This document shows positions 28,224-37,307 of a stretch of 64,000 bases of DNA, one piece after another. Positions within the stretch are counted from its first letter, which is position 1. Each line of letters opens with the position of its first letter. This stretch comes from CAWDXG01 sp963822115. GTDB lineage: Bacteria > Myxococcota_A > Polyangia > Polyangiales > Polyangiaceae. Both the position numbers and the translations under genes were made by a program. The DNA lies in NCBI GenBank assembly GCA_963822115.1, contig CAWGGM010000008.1:434001-498000 (forward strand), written 5' to 3'. The notes beneath the pieces were generated by a model. The model did no database searches and was not told the origin of the DNA. It was given only the letters and a program-made list of their open reading frames with translations.

Positions 28224-28813
28224 GCAGCCTCGGCCGTGGGCTCGTCCTGGCCGTCTCCCTCGAGCTCCGCCACCTCGGCGAGCACCTGTGCGAGCAGGCG
28301 ACGGCCGCGGAAGAGCCGGCTCATGACCGTGCCGACCGGCACGCCGAGCTGCTGCGCCGCTTCCTTGTACGAGTGCTCACCGATGTCGACGAGCCGCACC
28401 ACAGCCGCGAACTGTTCGGGCAGCGCATCGACCGCGCCGGCGACGCGCGGCGACAGCGCGCGCATCGCCGGTGGTGCGTCGCGGCGCGTCCACGCACACG
28501 GGTCGCGCGTCAGCGAGTCGAGCGCGCGACGCTCGCGCACCCGACGCCGGCAGCGCGTCACGAACACGCTGAACAGGATCTGCTGCATCCAGGCCTTGAG
28601 ATTGGTGCCCGGGCGGTAGCTCGACTCGAAGCGCAGTGCGCGCTCGACCGTGTCCTGCAGGAGATCCTGCGCCTCGGTCGCGTTGCGGCAGAGCTTGAGT
28701 GCGCGGGCTCGGAGGGACGGGATCACGACCAGCATCTCGTCGCGCAGGGGCTTGGGCTCGGGGGCGCTCGGCTCGGGGGCAGGGTCGGCGGGCCAGGCAA
28801 TCATCGCGTTCAT
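28220..28813 (-). CDS. ECF-like RNA polymerase sigma factor
   Basis: 197 residues from ATG 28813 (ATG 28804 is also possible; neither has a clear ribosome site). Region 2 reads LKLCRNATEAQDLLQDTVERALRF..NLKAWMQQILFSVF; region 4 reads LPEQFAAVVRLVDIGEHSYKEAAQQLGVPVGTVMSRLFRGR, the helix-turn-helix that reads the -35 box. No region 1.1 or 3. No anti-sigma gene is next to it, so control must come from elsewhere or from an acidic C-terminal tail (EGDGQDE). Its stop shares a CTAG palindrome with the birA stop. Confidence 0.88.
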   Translation of the reverse strand: MNAMIAWPADPAPEPSAPEPKPLRDEMLVVIPSLRARALKLCRNATEAQDLLQDTVERALRFESSYRPGTNLKAWMQQILFSVFVTRCRRRVRERRALDSLTRDPCAWTRRDAPPAMRALSPRVAGAVDALPEQFAAVVRLVDIGEHSYKEAAQQLGVPVGTVMSRLFRGRRLLAQVLAEVAELEGDGQDEPTAEAA

Positions 28814-28910
28814 GGGCGGGCTACATCGCAAGCGACGTGCCAGACCGATGTGTGCGGTTTTCCCGCGATCCACGGGCCCAAGGCGCGTCTCCGGAGACGC
28901 AGGGCGCGTG

Positions 28911-30467
28911 TCAAAGTGGCAGCGCGCGGGCAGGGCTTGCCAGCCCGGCAAGCACGCCCGGCACCCGATCGGCCACCTCGTGGGCCAGCAGACCGCGGTC
29001 TGCGCCGCTCTCGCCGGCCCAGTCTTCCGCGGCCTTGCCGTGCACCCAGGCGGCGCACCAGGCCGCGCGCTCTGGCGCGAGCTGACAGGCCAGAGCGAGC
29101 GTGATGCCGCTGAGCACGTCGCCGGCACCCGCGGTCGCCAGCGCGGGCGTGCCGGAGGAGTTGACGATCGGGGGCTGGTCCGGCGCGCCGACGAGCGTGC
29201 GCGCTCCCTTGAGCAGCACCACCGCCCGCGTCAGCTCGACTGCGCGCGCCAGCGCGCCGAAGCGGTCGGCTTCGACCTCGCCGGCGCTCGTGCCGAGCAG
29301 GCGCCCCATCTCGCCCGGATGCGGCGTGAGGATCAAGCGACCAGCGGCCTTGGCGAGCTCGGCGGCCCGCCCGGCAAAGTGCGTGAGCGCATCGGCATCG
29401 ACGACCTTCACGCCGTCCCACCCGAGCACGACATGATCGACCACCCGGCGCGCCCGCTCGTCGAGCCCGATGCCGGGACCAATCGCCACGGCCGCCGCGC
29501 CCGCGAGGTGCTCGTCGAGCGACGCCTCCAGGCGCGCGGGATCGATGCGCAGGGTCATCTCCTCGAGCACGCGCCGGTCGAGGGAATCCGCCGCTTCCGG
29601 CGACGTGCAGATGCTGACCAGACCCGCGCCCGCGCGCAGCGCTCCGCGCGCGACGAGCAGCGCGGCGCCCGTCTTGCCCGCCGAGCCGGCCACGGCGATC
29701 ACACGCCCCGCCGAGCCCTTGTGCGTCGCGAGCGGGCGCGGCGCGATGGCCCGGGCGACATCACCCGCTTCCACCACGGTCGCCGCATGGCCCACGCGCT
29801 CGTACAGCGAGGCCGGCACGCCAATGTCGGCGACCTCGACCTGGCCGGCGTGCTCCGCGCCAGTGGAGGCGAGCAGCCCGAGCTTGAGCTGCGCAAACGT
29901 GACCGTCACGTGCGCGCGCACCGCCACGCCGAGCACGCGCCCCGTGTCGGCATGCAGCCCCGACGGGATATCCAGCGCGACGCGCAGCACATCGACCACG
30001 TTGATGCGCTCGATGATGCTGCGAAGCCGCCCCTCCACGTCGCGGTCGAGCCCGGTGCCGAGCAGCGCGTCCACGACGCAGACGGCGCCGTCAAGCTCGG
30101 CGCCCAGTCGATCGAGCTCCGCGTCGGAGTGGATTTCGGTGACCGCGCCGCCAAGGCCCGTCCAGGCCTTGTAGTTGACGAGCGCATCGCCCTTCAGCCG
30201 CTCGGGCTTGGCCGTCAGCACGACGCTTACAGCCTGGCCCCGCACCAGAAGTCGGCGCGCCACGACGAAGCCGTCGCCCCCGTTGTTGCCCGGCCCGCAC
30301 AGGATCAGCACGTGCCCGCCGTCCGCCCGCTCCGCGAGCAGCCGCTCGATGACTTCCGCAGCGCCGCGCCCGGCATTTTCCATCAGGATAACGCCGGGCA
30401 CGTTGCACTCGTCCGCCGCACAGGCATCCAGCGCGCGGATCTGGTCCCTCGATAGCGCGACGATCAC
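28911..30467 (-). CDS. nnr: bifunctional NAD(P)H-hydrate epimerase / ADP-dependent dehydratase
   Basis: 518 residues from GTG 30467. N-terminal half: YjeF_N epimerase (ENAGRGAAEV, LCGPGNNGGDGFVVARRL, DALLGTGLDRDVEG). C-terminal half: carbohydrate-kinase-like dehydratase with AVAGSAGKTGAALL, GPGIG, LTPHPGEMGRL and the GTPALATAGAGDVLSG phosphate loop. The pair repairs hydrated NADH and NADPH. It starts 9 nt after the acpS stop, so it is in the pdxJ-acpS operon; this order is common in proteobacteria. Confidence 0.95.
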   Translation of the reverse strand: MIVALSRDQIRALDACAADECNVPGVILMENAGRGAAEVIERLLAERADGGHVLILCGPGNNGGDGFVVARRLLVRGQAVSVVLTAKPERLKGDALVNYKAWTGLGGAVTEIHSDAELDRLGAELDGAVCVVDALLGTGLDRDVEGRLRSIIERINVVDVLRVALDIPSGLHADTGRVLGVAVRAHVTVTFAQLKLGLLASTGAEHAGQVEVADIGVPASLYERVGHAATVVEAGDVARAIAPRPLATHKGSAGRVIAVAGSAGKTGAALLVARGALRAGAGLVSICTSPEAADSLDRRVLEEMTLRIDPARLEASLDEHLAGAAAVAIGPGIGLDERARRVVDHVVLGWDGVKVVDADALTHFAGRAAELAKAAGRLILTPHPGEMGRLLGTSAGEVEADRFGALARAVELTRAVVLLKGARTLVGAPDQPPIVNSSGTPALATAGAGDVLSGITLALACQLAPERAAWCAAWVHGKAAEDWAGESGADRGLLAHEVADRVPGVLAGLASPARALPL

Positions 30468-30476
30468 CCGTCTATC

Positions 30477-30860
30477 CTAGGTCCGGTCCGCTTCGAGTAC
30501 CACCACGGCCGCAGCGACACCTGCGTCGTGCGTGATGGTGACGAGACAGCGCGTCACCCCCAGCCGGTCGGCGTGCACTTTCGCGGGACCCATCAGCACC
30601 AACTCCGGTGCGCCGAGCGCGCCGCGGCGCACTTCCACCGACTGCCACCACACGTCGCGGGGCCCGCCCAGCGCCTTGCTGAGCGCTTCCTTCGCCGCGA
30701 AGCGCCCGGCCACGGCCGTCGGATAGTCGCCACGGCGCCCCGAAAGCTCTTCCCGCTCGCGCGGCGTGAGGATGCGCTCGGAAAAGCGTGGACCGTAGCG
30801 CTCGAGCGAGCGCGCGATGCGCTCGATGGAAGCGATATCCATGCCGAGCCCGACGATCAT
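30477..30860 (-). CDS. acpS: holo-[acyl-carrier-protein] synthase
   Basis: 127 residues from ATG 30860. GLGMDIASIERI (Mg ligand D8) and FAAKEALSKALG (catalytic Glu/Lys) are the AcpS fingerprint. It transfers the phosphopantetheine arm from CoA to acyl carrier protein. Downstream of pdxJ, as in E. coli, and upstream of nnr by 9 nt. Confidence 0.95.
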   Translation of the reverse strand: MIVGLGMDIASIERIARSLERYGPRFSERILTPREREELSGRRGDYPTAVAGRFAAKEALSKALGGPRDVWWQSVEVRRGALGAPELVLMGPAKVHADRLGVTRCLVTITHDAGVAAAVVVLEADRT

Positions 30861-31030
30861 CGCGAAGACTTTGCACCTGGCGATGGGAGCTGTCGAGGGT
30901 CGTCGTCACGCGGCAGAAGCGAGCTTCGGCGCGTCCTCTCTGGATGAGCCGCCGGGGCGCCGCCCCACTCCTCGACCCCCCAAGAAACCCGGGCCCTCCG
31001 GCCTTCGTGATGCCCCCTCTGCGCCGCAGG
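30861..31030. other. 170-nt spacer between pdxJ and acpS
   Basis: Contains GGGGC-GCC-GCCCC (30954-30966), a 5-bp hairpin, within a G/C-rich tract. No gene. It may hold a promoter for acpS-nnr, or an intercistronic structure. Confidence 0.35.
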
Positions 31031-31762
31031 TCAGCCGCCGCGCAGCGCGAGGCCTCGCTCCACGGCCGTACGCAGATCGCGAACGGCACGGTCCATCCCC
31101 ACCAGCACCGCATCGCCGATCACCGCATGGCCGATGTTGAGCTCGGCAACCGCGGAGATGGCCGCAATGGAGAGGACGTTGTGCCGCGTCAGGCCATGCC
31201 CGGCCGCCACGTCGAGACCAGCATCCGCCGCATACGCGGCGGCGCGCGCGAGCCGCGCGAGCTCCCGGGCCTGGGCCTCGCCTGAAGCCAGACAGTATTC
31301 GCCCGTATGCAGCTCGATCTGCCGCGCGCCGAGCTTCACACCCGCGTCGATCTGCGCCTCGTCCGCTTCGATGAACAGGCTCAGCTTGATCCCGGCGCGC
31401 CGGCACATGACCGCCGCGCGCTCGATGGCCGCCCTGTTCCCGATCACGTCCAGGCCGCCTTCCGTGGTGCGCTCCTCGCGTCGCTCGGGCACCAGCGTCA
31501 CAACGTCCGGCCGGATGCGCTCGGCGATCTCGATCATCTCGTCGGTCGCGGCCATCTCCATGTTGAACAGAGTGGTGATGGCGGCGCGAAGGCGCTCCGC
31601 GTCGTCGTCGCGGATGTGCCGGCGGTCCTCGCGCAGGTGCGCCGTGATCCCGTCCGCGCCGGCCAGCTCACACTGCTGCGCAGCAAAAACCGGGTCCGGA
31701 TAGGTCGTACCGCGCGCGTTACGCAGCGTGGCCACGTGGTCGATGTTGATGTGCAAGCGCAT
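31031..31762 (-). CDS. pdxJ: pyridoxine 5'-phosphate synthase
   Basis: 243 residues from ATG 31762. NIDHVATLRNARG at the start, DGITAHLREDRRHIRDDD, and the ELHTGEYCL and AAGHGLTRHN segments are the substrate-binding loops of PdxJ. It condenses 1-deoxyxylulose 5-phosphate with the PdxA product. pdxA is also in the window (53-54 kb), in another operon. Confidence 0.96.
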   Translation of the reverse strand: MRLHINIDHVATLRNARGTTYPDPVFAAQQCELAGADGITAHLREDRRHIRDDDAERLRAAITTLFNMEMAATDEMIEIAERIRPDVVTLVPERREERTTEGGLDVIGNRAAIERAAVMCRRAGIKLSLFIEADEAQIDAGVKLGARQIELHTGEYCLASGEAQARELARLARAAAYAADAGLDVAAGHGLTRHNVLSIAAISAVAELNIGHAVIGDAVLVGMDRAVRDLRTAVERGLALRGG

Positions 31763-31872
31763 GGAATCGGATCAAACCATGAGGGGCGAAAGCGCTCACG
31801 ATCTGTAGGTCGGACGAATCCAGCGAGCGACAGCGAGTCCGCGATGAGCGAAGCGTATCGTGTCGGGGTGCT

Positions 31873-31894
31873 CGAGGGGTGGTGAGCCCCCTCG
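31873..31894. terminator. hairpin downstream of the S41 protease gene
   Basis: CGAGGGG and CCCCTCG pair over 7 bp around an 8-nt loop, 42 nt after the protease stop at 31936. No T-run. Confidence 0.4.
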
Positions 31895-31935
31895 TGGAGG
31901 ATTCCGGTGGGGGCGGGTGCGTAGGTGGTGGACGG

Positions 31936-34900
31936 TCACTTCTTGCCGAACTGCCAGTCTTCGCCGAACAGCTCGTTCTTCGGCGTGGGCAGCGCCTCGC
32001 CGTGCGGCCCGTCGCGGCGCACGACCAGCGTGTGGCTGGTCGCCGTGTCCTCGTTCTCGCGCGCCACGACCGTAATGACATTGATGCCGGGTTGGAGATG
32101 CGCGTTGAACGAGAAGTCGAACTTCTTCGGGTCCTTGCCCTTGCGGTTCGACTGGTAGAACACCTTGTGCGAGCCGACGAAGATGTACGCGTCCAGCACG
32201 CGATCGTTGTCCGTCGCGGTGCCCTGGATGCGCACGTGGTCGCTGCTCGTCGCGAGCTTCGCCGGGCTCACCTCGAGCAACGGCGGCGAGCGCGATAGCA
32301 GCGGCTTGAACACGATGTTGGCCGCGCCGTGACCGGTGGCCACCGTGTTCGTCTCCACGAATCCGAAGCGGTCCTTGTTCAGCGCCACCTTCGTGAAGGA
32401 GCCGAACGTCCCGAGCCGCTTCACCACCGACCCCTTGTCCAGCGTGCCGATCACGGTGGACTGTGCGACGGGCTGACCGCGCACCGCGGCGCTGCCCTTG
32501 ACGGCAACCAGGCCGGCCGCCTTGTTGATGAACAGCCCGTTCCTGGTGATGGGAACGGTGATCTTCTCGTTCGCCACCACGCGCAGATCGCGATCGACAA
32601 CGCTGAGCTCGACCTTGGCGAAGTTATCCGGCAGCGACTTCCGCACGTCGAACGTGAACGCCACGTTGCGCACGTCACCGGGCTTCATGTTCGAGACGTC
32701 GAAACGGCCGGCGCGCAGGTACAGGCCATCGCCGGTGAGGTTCCTGAGGTTGGCCTGGGTCTCGTACGACTTGCCCTTGCCGACGTTCTTCACCGTCAGG
32801 TACATGGTCGCACCCTCGCCGCGGGCCAGCTGCCCGTCGCCATTGCCAGGGCGGTTGTCGACGATCTGGTAGCTGTAGGCGAAGATCGGGCGCGGCAGGC
32901 TCTTGACCGTCGGCCGGAACTCCATCTCCGCGGGCGGCGCGCCGCCTTCGGCGTTGAAGCGCACCTTCACCACGTCCTGCCGCGTGACCGCATCGAGCGG
33001 CAGCTTGCACACCCGCTTCGCGTCGCTCGGGACCGGCTTCGTCGAGCCGGGCTTGCGGCCGTCCACGTCGCACCAGCCGAGAGGCGCCGTCGCCGTCTTG
33101 GTCTGGCCCGGATCGATCTTGCCGAACACCAGCTCCTTCTCGTCGTAGTACGGACCGTCGCTCTTGGTGATCGCCCTGAGCTGGTAGATGGGCTGCTTGC
33201 TCTTGTTCTTGACGCTGATCTTCAGCGTCATCGGCTGCCCCGCAACGACGGTGTCGTTTTTGCGGTCGGTGCTGATCTTGACGTCGAAGTCCTTGGCAGT
33301 GGGGCCCCCCTTCGTGTCCGGGGGCGGCGCGCTCCAGTCGATACCCATCTTGCCGAGGTCGCGGCTGATGGCGGCGATCTCCTTGGTCTGCTCCTTGTCG
33401 AGGAAGGGACGCACGGCCCTGAGCTCGCTCTGGCGGGCGCCGGACGGCATCTTCGCGGCCAGGTCGCGCCCGAAACGGATGGGGAAGTCGAGGCGGAACT
33501 GGTCGTCGATGTCCCCACCGAGCTCGCGGAGCTTCTCGCGCACCTTCTCGGGCATATCGTAGCGGAGCTTGAAGTACGGCTGCGAAGTGGGGCGCTTGCC
33601 GCCACTTGCCAGCGCTTTCGACAGGTCCCGCTCGCGCAGCGAGTGCTCGGTGCGCACCAAATCCATCTCCAGCGAATCCGCCGTCATCGGGTCGAGCTCG
33701 ACGTCGGGCGTCACGCCGACGTTCTGGATGGAAACGTCACCCGGCGTCAGATACTGGGCAATGGTGAGCTTGAGCGCGGCGCCGTCCGGAGTAATGCGGG
33801 GGAAGACGAGCTGCACCGAGCCCTTGCCGAACGTCGTCTGGCCGACGACCACGGCTCGGTTCTGGTTCTTGAGCGCACCGGTGACGATCTCGCTGGCGCT
33901 TGCCGAGGAGCCGTTCACCAGAACCACGACCGGATAGTCCGGCTCGGTGCCGCGGCGCGTGGCCCGCTTTTCCTCGCGGCCCTCGCTGTAGCCGACGGTC
34001 GAGACGATCACGCCGTGGTCGAGGAACGTGTCGGCCACCTTGGCAGCCTGGTCGAGCAAGCCGCCGGGGTTGCCGCGAAGGTCGATGACGAGTCCCTTGA
34101 TCGGGCCCTTCTTGTGCAGCGCGGCCAGCGCCTCGTGGAGCTCGTCGGACGTGCTGCTCTGGAACTGCTTGATGCGCACGTAGCCGATGCCGGGCTTCAG
34201 CTCGCGCGACTCGACGGACTTTACGTGGATCTCCTCGCGCGTCAGCTCGAAGGGGCGCGACCCGCTCCAGCCGTCCTGGCCGTCGCGGTGGACCCAGATG
34301 GTCACCTTGCTGCCCGGCTTGCCGCGCAGGCGCTTGACGGCGTCGTCGAGCGGCATGTTGAGCGTGGACTCGTTGTTGATCTTGGTGATGCGGTCGAGCC
34401 GCTTCAGCCCGGCGCGACCGGCAGGCGTGTCCGGCATGGGACGGATGATCGTGAGCATCTGATCGCGGATCGAGATCACGATACCGAGCCCGCCGAACTG
34501 TCCGGAGGTCGACAGGTTCATCTCCCGGTACGCCTCGGGGCTCATGAACACGCTGTGCGGATCGAGCGTCTTGAGCATGCCGTTGCAGGCCGCGTACTCG
34601 AACGTCGCGCAGGTCGACCTCTGTGTGCTTGAGGTTCTTCTGCAAGAACGCGAAGACCTCACGCAGACGCGCCGCGACGTCCCAAGGCCCCTGGATGTTG
34701 TCGACGCGGAAGGCGCGCTGCTCCGTGTCCACGCGCACCTTCACCGTCGGCGCTTTCGGGTCGTGCAGGATGATGACCTGCGCGACTTCCTTCTGCACCT
34801 GGTTCAGCGCACTGAGGAACATCTGCCGCGGTTTAACGCGGGACGGATCCACGTACTTGTCGCGGATGGTCTTGAGCGTCTCGTTGACCGCAACGAGCTG

Positions 34901-35065
34901 CGTCAGATCATAGGGCGCCTTGGGCGCGCCCGGCGCCGTCACCGCCTGGGCTGCTTCGAGCCCTCTCCATAGACCCCCGGTGCCGAAGCGCAGCGCGAAG
35001 AACGACGCCAGCGCGAACACGCCGAGGACAACGAGTGCCTTTCCGAGGCGCTCCAGAATTCGCAT
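31936..35065 (-). pseudogene. S41-family carboxyl-terminal processing protease with long C-terminal region, one frameshift
   Basis: From ATG 35065 the protein begins with a membrane helix (1-26) and a CtpA-type N-terminal helix. After FLQKNLKHTEVDLRD (about residue 154) the frame changes near 34603; in the next frame FEYAACNGMLKTLDPHSVFMS follows directly and carries on. One extra base explains it. The joined protein is about 1042 residues: PDZ (GLGIVISI..TPAGRAGLKRLDRI), the S41 core with Ser in NGSSASASEIV and Lys in GKGSVQ, then about 600 residues of beta-rich CARDB- and SH3-like modules. The long tail is far beyond CtpA length and resembles the MXAN_5808-type serine peptidases. Last gene of the yajC-secDF-recJ-mla block. 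Likely functional if the indel is an error. Confidence 0.8.
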
Positions 35066-35128
35066 TGTCGGGGAGTATAGGACGAGATGGTTGGATCTGC
35101 CGCCCCTGTAGACAGGAAGTCGTCGGAG

Positions 35129-36367
35129 CTAGGGCGTCGCGGCGCCGGGCGCCGGCGCAGGGGAAACACCGCCCCCCGAGGAGGCGGAGCCCCCTGCCGA
35201 GGAGTCCGGCTTGGGCGCAGAGCCGGCCCCTGCCGAGGTGGACCCACCGGCCGCCGAGTCCGGATCGGTGATCTGGACCTTCGGCGCCTCCTTCTCGTCG
35301 CGTTTGATCGAGTACCGAACCAACGCCCGGAGCACTTCATTCCGCTGGACGTTCCCGAGCAGCATCTTGATGTCCTCGTAGACCGACGGATCGACGAGCA
35401 GGGCTCCCACGGTTCCCTTGCCGGCGCGCGCGTCGGCCACGATATGGCGGAGATCCCCGCTCATGGCGTTGAGGTTGCCCATCAGCTGCTGCGACTTGTC
35501 GTCGCCGTAGATCAGGCTCTTGGCAATGCCGTTGCCCTTGCGGATGCCCCGGAGCGTGAGCGCCACCTCCCCGGCCGCATCGCCGAACTGCTTGAGCGTC
35601 TTGTCCCCGCTCTCGCCGTAGATGACCTCGTGCGCGAATCCGGGGCCCTTCTGCACGCGCGCCAGGACCTGGTTGAAGCCGCGCACCGTCCGATCCAGCT
35701 CCGCCGTGGTGTGCTCGAGGTTCTGGACCGTCCGGGAGAGGTGATCGGCTTCTTTCGGGTCGTGCAGCAGACGGGCGGCGTAGCCGTCTCCCTTGTCCAT
35801 GAACTCGAGGATATTCCCGAGCGAGCGGGCGCTGCGCTTCACGTCCCGGTTGAATTTCTTGTCGGCGAGCGTGTCGGTCGTCTTCTGCAGGTTGTCCATC
35901 ACCTGCTCGGCACGCTTACCGATCCTCGAGACCTGGCCGATCATGTTGGCGATGTCTTGGCTCTCCTTGCTGGGGATGATGCCGCCGGGCTTGATGCGCG
36001 GCTTGTCGGGCGACCCGACGGTGATGACGAGCATCTTGTCGCCGAGGAGCCCCTTCGACGCGATGCTGGCCACGCTGTCAGTGCGGATGCGCCTCGCTTG
36101 CTCGTCCACGATGGACACCGATACGAACAGACGCGCATCCTTCGCGTTGTCGGAGTAGCCAACGCGCGACACATCGCCCACGTCGACACCGCCCATCCGG
36201 ACCGGCGAACCGCGCTTGAGCCCTTCGACGTTGTGGAAGACGATGCGGTAGGAGACCTTGGACTGGAACATCCTCCGCTCATCGCCAATCAAGAAGATGA
36301 CGGCCGCCAGCACCACGAGCCCCGTGAGCACGAATGCGCCGACCTTGACGTTTCGGGTCCCCGACAT
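35129..36367 (-). CDS. mlaD: MlaD-family MCE-domain lipid transport protein
   Basis: 412 residues from ATG 36367. One N-terminal membrane helix (about 9-27), then the MCE domain (YRIVFHNVEGLKRGSPVRMGGVDVGDV; LLGDKMLVITVG), then a long helical region and a Ser/Ala/Gly/Pro tail. MlaD rings bind phospholipid in the periplasm. The tail is longer than in E. coli MlaD (183 residues). It lies 120 nt after mlaF; mlaE, mlaC and mlaB are absent here. Confidence 0.88.
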   Translation of the reverse strand: MSGTRNVKVGAFVLTGLVVLAAVIFLIGDERRMFQSKVSYRIVFHNVEGLKRGSPVRMGGVDVGDVSRVGYSDNAKDARLFVSVSIVDEQARRIRTDSVASIASKGLLGDKMLVITVGSPDKPRIKPGGIIPSKESQDIANMIGQVSRIGKRAEQVMDNLQKTTDTLADKKFNRDVKRSARSLGNILEFMDKGDGYAARLLHDPKEADHLSRTVQNLEHTTAELDRTVRGFNQVLARVQKGPGFAHEVIYGESGDKTLKQFGDAAGEVALTLRGIRKGNGIAKSLIYGDDKSQQLMGNLNAMSGDLRHIVADARAGKGTVGALLVDPSVYEDIKMLLGNVQRNEVLRALVRYSIKRDEKEAPKVQITDPDSAAGGSTSAGAGSAPKPDSSAGGSASSGGGVSPAPAPGAATP

Positions 36368-36487
36368 CTGTCTCGTGGATATTCCCTCAAACCGACGAGT
36401 CAGTCACGCAACGCCACGCGAAAATCCGGGCTCCAGGCCGCGCCGGGCCTTGTACGCCGTGGCACGAGGGGCCCTTCCCTGCGGCGT

Positions 36488-37270
36488 TCAGGCGTTCAGG
36501 AGCGTCTCCACGTCCTCCTTGACCGGGGCCCGCCCTTCGATGAAGTCGGCCACCCGGCGATCCGTCGAAGCCTGGAACTCCTCCACCGTACCGTAGGCAA
36601 TGATGCGGCCGCTGTGCACCATGGCGACCTTGTCGCTGATGGAGAACGCGCTCTTCATGTCGTGCGTGACCACGATGCTGGTGATGTTCAGCCTCTCCTG
36701 CAGCCCCATGATCAGGTGATTGACGCGGGCGGTATTGATGGGGTCGAGCCCCGTCGTCGGCTCGTCGTACAGCAGCACTTCGGGCTGGACGGCAATCGCC
36801 CGCGCCAGCGCAACGCGTTTGCGCATGCCGCCGGACAGGTCGGACGGGCGCATGGCCTCGATGCCCGGCAGATCGACGAGCCCTAGAGCCCACGCCACCC
36901 GAGCCTCCATGTCCTCCGTGCTCATCTTGTGGTGGTAGTGCTCTTGCAGCCCATAGGCGACGTTCTCGGCGACGCTGAGCGAGTCGAAGAGCGCGCCGCT
37001 CTGGAACAGCATCGCGATGCGCTGTCGCACCACCGCGAGGTCGTCCTCCTTCATCGTCGTGACTTCCTTGCCGTCGAACATGATGGACCCGGAGTCCGCC
37101 TGGAGCAGGCCGATGAGCATCTTGAGCATGACGCTCTTGCCCACGCCCGAGCCGCCCACGATCGTCAGCACTTCGCCACTGAAGACCTCGAGGTCCAGAT
37201 GGCGGTAGATCACTTTCGGGCCGAACGCCTTTTTTACTCCGCGGAAGCTGATAAGCGATTCGGTCGTCAT
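36488..37270 (-). CDS. mlaF: MlaF-type ABC transporter ATPase
   Basis: 260 residues from ATG 37270. Walker A GGSGVGKS (39-46; the Mla-specific GGSG), Q-loop FQSGALFDSLSV, ABC signature LSGGM (145-149) and Walker B VLLYDEPT (D169, E170). The FQSGALFDSL and DLSGGMRKR forms are typical of the Mkl/MlaF group that powers MCE proteins. The permease MlaE is not adjacent. Upstream the recJ stop is 37 nt away. Confidence 0.92.
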   Translation of the reverse strand: MTTESLISFRGVKKAFGPKVIYRHLDLEVFSGEVLTIVGGSGVGKSVMLKMLIGLLQADSGSIMFDGKEVTTMKEDDLAVVRQRIAMLFQSGALFDSLSVAENVAYGLQEHYHHKMSTEDMEARVAWALGLVDLPGIEAMRPSDLSGGMRKRVALARAIAVQPEVLLYDEPTTGLDPINTARVNHLIMGLQERLNITSIVVTHDMKSAFSISDKVAMVHSGRIIAYGTVEEFQASTDRRVADFIEGRAPVKEDVETLLNA

Positions 37271-37307
37271 GCGGACATCGAAGGCTAGCACGCGGCCCGG
37301 GGGCGTC

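Noticed and set aside
30916..30927. Short palindrome GAAGC-GA-GCTTC as an operator
   Set aside because: Too short, and not repeated elsewhere near these genes.
32329..34632. Very long open frame antisense to the S41 protease
   Set aside because: Over 700 codons, but with no domain likeness and a codon pattern that mirrors the true gene on the other strand. The same applies to the long antisense frames at 12.7-14.7 and 16.2-18.3 kb.
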